From Helicobacteraceae bacterium (GTDB lineage Bacteria; Campylobacterota; Campylobacteria; Campylobacterales; Sulfurimonadaceae): DNA of 5,129 bases. The DNA is taken from NCBI GenBank assembly GCA_947497635.1, contig CANMHZ010000107.1, positions 1 to 5,129 of the forward strand. The letters run 5' to 3'. Positions 3,985 to 5,129 of this stretch are shown here, in pieces (position 1 is the stretch's first letter; each line of letters opens with the position of its first letter). A program made the position numbers and the translations under genes. Under the pieces are notes generated by a model. That model ran no database searches. It had not been told where the DNA came from and worked only from the letters and a program-made list of their open reading frames with translations.

Positions 3985-5129
3985 CCAGTTTTCCCCATGC
4001 CGAAGTTTTATCGGCTTTGATACTAGTATTAAAGGCAATTTTTGCTTCACTGTTTTTTCCAAGCTTCATAAGCAATGAGCCCAATAAATAGTGTTGACGC
4101 GCTCTTTTTTCATTGTTAAGGGTACGGGAATTCAAACTTTTGAGGACATCAACTGCCTCTTTGTTCTTCTCTCGATTCATTAGTGACTGAGCGAGGGTAA
4201 ACTCAATAAAAGGGGATTGGGTGTACGTTTTGGTTCGCTCTTGCAACGTTAGCACTTTTTGAGAATAAGATTGGATCATCACTTCATCTTTGCGTTTTAC
4301 CCCGAGAACAACCATTTGCGTGTAGCGCTCAATGTCTTTAAAATCAACTCCGAAAACACCCTCACACCCTTTGATATATCGAATCATCCCCTCACCATCA
4401 CCACTTCGTTGTGCTGTGTCAAACATCAGTCGATAAATATCATTAAGAGGAGGATTTTTTTGCGTCTCCAACAAGGCTATAAGCTCTTTACCTGCTTGGG
4501 TCGCCTCTTTGTATTTGCCCTGCGCGAAATACGTCTTTACCGCACGCGACAACCACAGTTGCAATTCTCCAATATCTTTGGATTTGAGATGTTTGGTTAC
4601 CATTGTTTGAGCAACAGGAAAATTACCCATCTGCAAAGCGCAATCAAAGGTTAAACCATCCCACTGCACTGGGAGTTTGATCTTATACATCTTTTGCATT
4701 GATAGAGCTTCCGAACATTTTAACGCTTGGAGCTTTTGCTTGGTTATTTCGACGGCACTTTGTGTAATAATAGTATTAACTTCAGGGTAAGCGGTTGTAT
4801 CCAGCTGATACAAATCATTTTCCATTTTCAAAATTTCGTCATACTTTTTCTCTTTAAAAAGGAGCTGCTCTTTTTTATAAAGCGCTTTATGTCCAATAGA
4901 GTCATTTCCGTATCGCTCGATTAAATCATTGTATTTTTTTATTCCGCTCTCTCCCTTGGGTTCCTCTTTTTCAAAAAACAACCCATCTTTGGCTCGTTGA
5001 ATTTCATCGACGGAATCACCATGAGGATATACGTTCAGGTACTCATTAAACGCATCAAGCGCTTTTTGTTTCTCCCCACCGCTCGCATACAATAATCCTA
5101 AATTTTTTAATAATAATTGATGTTCATCT
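3959..5129 (-). CDS. TPR-solenoid protein, C-terminal 389 residues (5' end outside the window)
   Basis: The frame is open through the right edge. The first visible residues, DEHQLLLKNLGLLYASGG, already form a TPR helix, so the true start lies beyond 5129 and the TTG at 5092 is not a real start. Helix pairs with TPR-like spacing are seen at about residues 10-37 (LGLLYASGGEKQKALDAF), 82-110 (ALYKKEQLLFKEKKYDEIL), 189-221 (YFAQGKYKEATQAGKEL) and 342-389 (YLLGSLLMKLGKNSEAKIAF, ending SAWGKLAKDALGLL). The stretch between is more divergent helical repeat. There are three Cys (138, 163, 255); the first two are 25 apart and could bridge if the protein is periplasmic. Such solenoids bind other proteins. 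A long periplasmic TPR protein of the PflA type, which in Campylobacter supports flagellar motor assembly, is one candidate in this phylum, but I cannot establish it without the N-terminus. The stop (3961-3959) lies inside the end of miaA, with no intergenic gap and no clear terminator. Confidence 0.85.
   Translation of the reverse strand, partial: DEHQLLLKNLGLLYASGGEKQKALDAFNEYLNVYPHGDSVDEIQRAKDGLFFEKEEPKGESGIKKYNDLIERYGNDSIGHKALYKKEQLLFKEKKYDEILKMENDLYQLDTTAYPEVNTIITQSAVEITKQKLQALKCSEALSMQKMYKIKLPVQWDGLTFDCALQMGNFPVAQTMVTKHLKSKDIGELQLWLSRAVKTYFAQGKYKEATQAGKELIALLETQKNPPLNDIYRLMFDTAQRSGDGEGMIRYIKGCEGVFGVDFKDIERYTQMVVLGVKRKDEVMIQSYSQKVLTLQERTKTYTQSPFIEFTLAQSLMNREKNKEAVDVLKSLNSRTLNNEKRARQHYLLGSLLMKLGKNSEAKIAFNTSIKADKTSAWGKLAKDALGLL

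Noticed and set aside
3999..4018. Small hairpin GCCGA/TCGGC followed by TTT as a miaA terminator
   Set aside because: The stem has only five pairs and three T's, and lies in TPR coding sequence; too weak to call.
4259..4654. Rightward 131-codon open frame opposite the TPR gene
   Set aside because: It is antisense to a clear helical-repeat coding frame and has no recognisable features.
5090..5092. TTG as the start codon of the TPR gene
   Set aside because: The frame stays open to the window edge, and the upstream residues complete a TPR helix.

Overview
This window looks like chromosomal DNA of a Campylobacterota (epsilonproteobacterial) species, most likely a free-living sulfur oxidiser of the Sulfurimonas/Sulfuricurvum type. 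The evidence is a menaquinone-pathway prenyltransferase of the MqnP type, a short MiaA whose divergent motifs (AIGIIE, AKRQQTF) fit my recollection of that lineage, dense gene packing with ATGA overlaps, and moderate to low GC. The genus is an inference.

Layout from left to right. Positions 1-117 hold the first 39 codons of a possible leftward gene cut by the window edge. A short AT-rich divergent spacer (118-243) carries a good -10 box for a rightward gene at 244-1116, a PD-(D/E)XK nuclease of the Rpn/PDDEXK_2 family. That gene converges on a leftward three-gene operon (3017 down to 1127): mqnP, a PilZ-like protein, and a small membrane-anchored coiled-coil protein with a helix-turn-helix-like tail. 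The three genes are joined by 4-base ATGA overlaps. A long inverted repeat (1077-1127) lies across the two converging stop codons and has a T-run on the leftward side, so it is probably the operon's terminator.

Divergent from mqnP is miaA (3085-3984, tRNA A37 dimethylallyltransferase). Its -10 box sits so close to its start codon that the mRNA may be leaderless. The 3' end of miaA overlaps by 26 bp the 3' end of a leftward TPR-solenoid gene (3959-5129), whose N-terminus lies beyond the window.

Functionally, mqnP (membrane quinone biosynthesis) and miaA (tRNA modification) are housekeeping genes. The two small proteins after mqnP are uncharacterised, and translational coupling suggests they are made together. 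The Rpn-type gene and the partial ORF at the left edge form an AT-rich accessory patch. I see no convincing new multi-gene system. The most noteworthy items are the stop-codon-spanning hairpin, the PilZ-like/membrane protein pair coupled to mqnP, and the near-leaderless miaA promoter. No rRNA, tRNA, CRISPR array or insertion sequence is visible, and no stretch over 300 bases lacks a gene.
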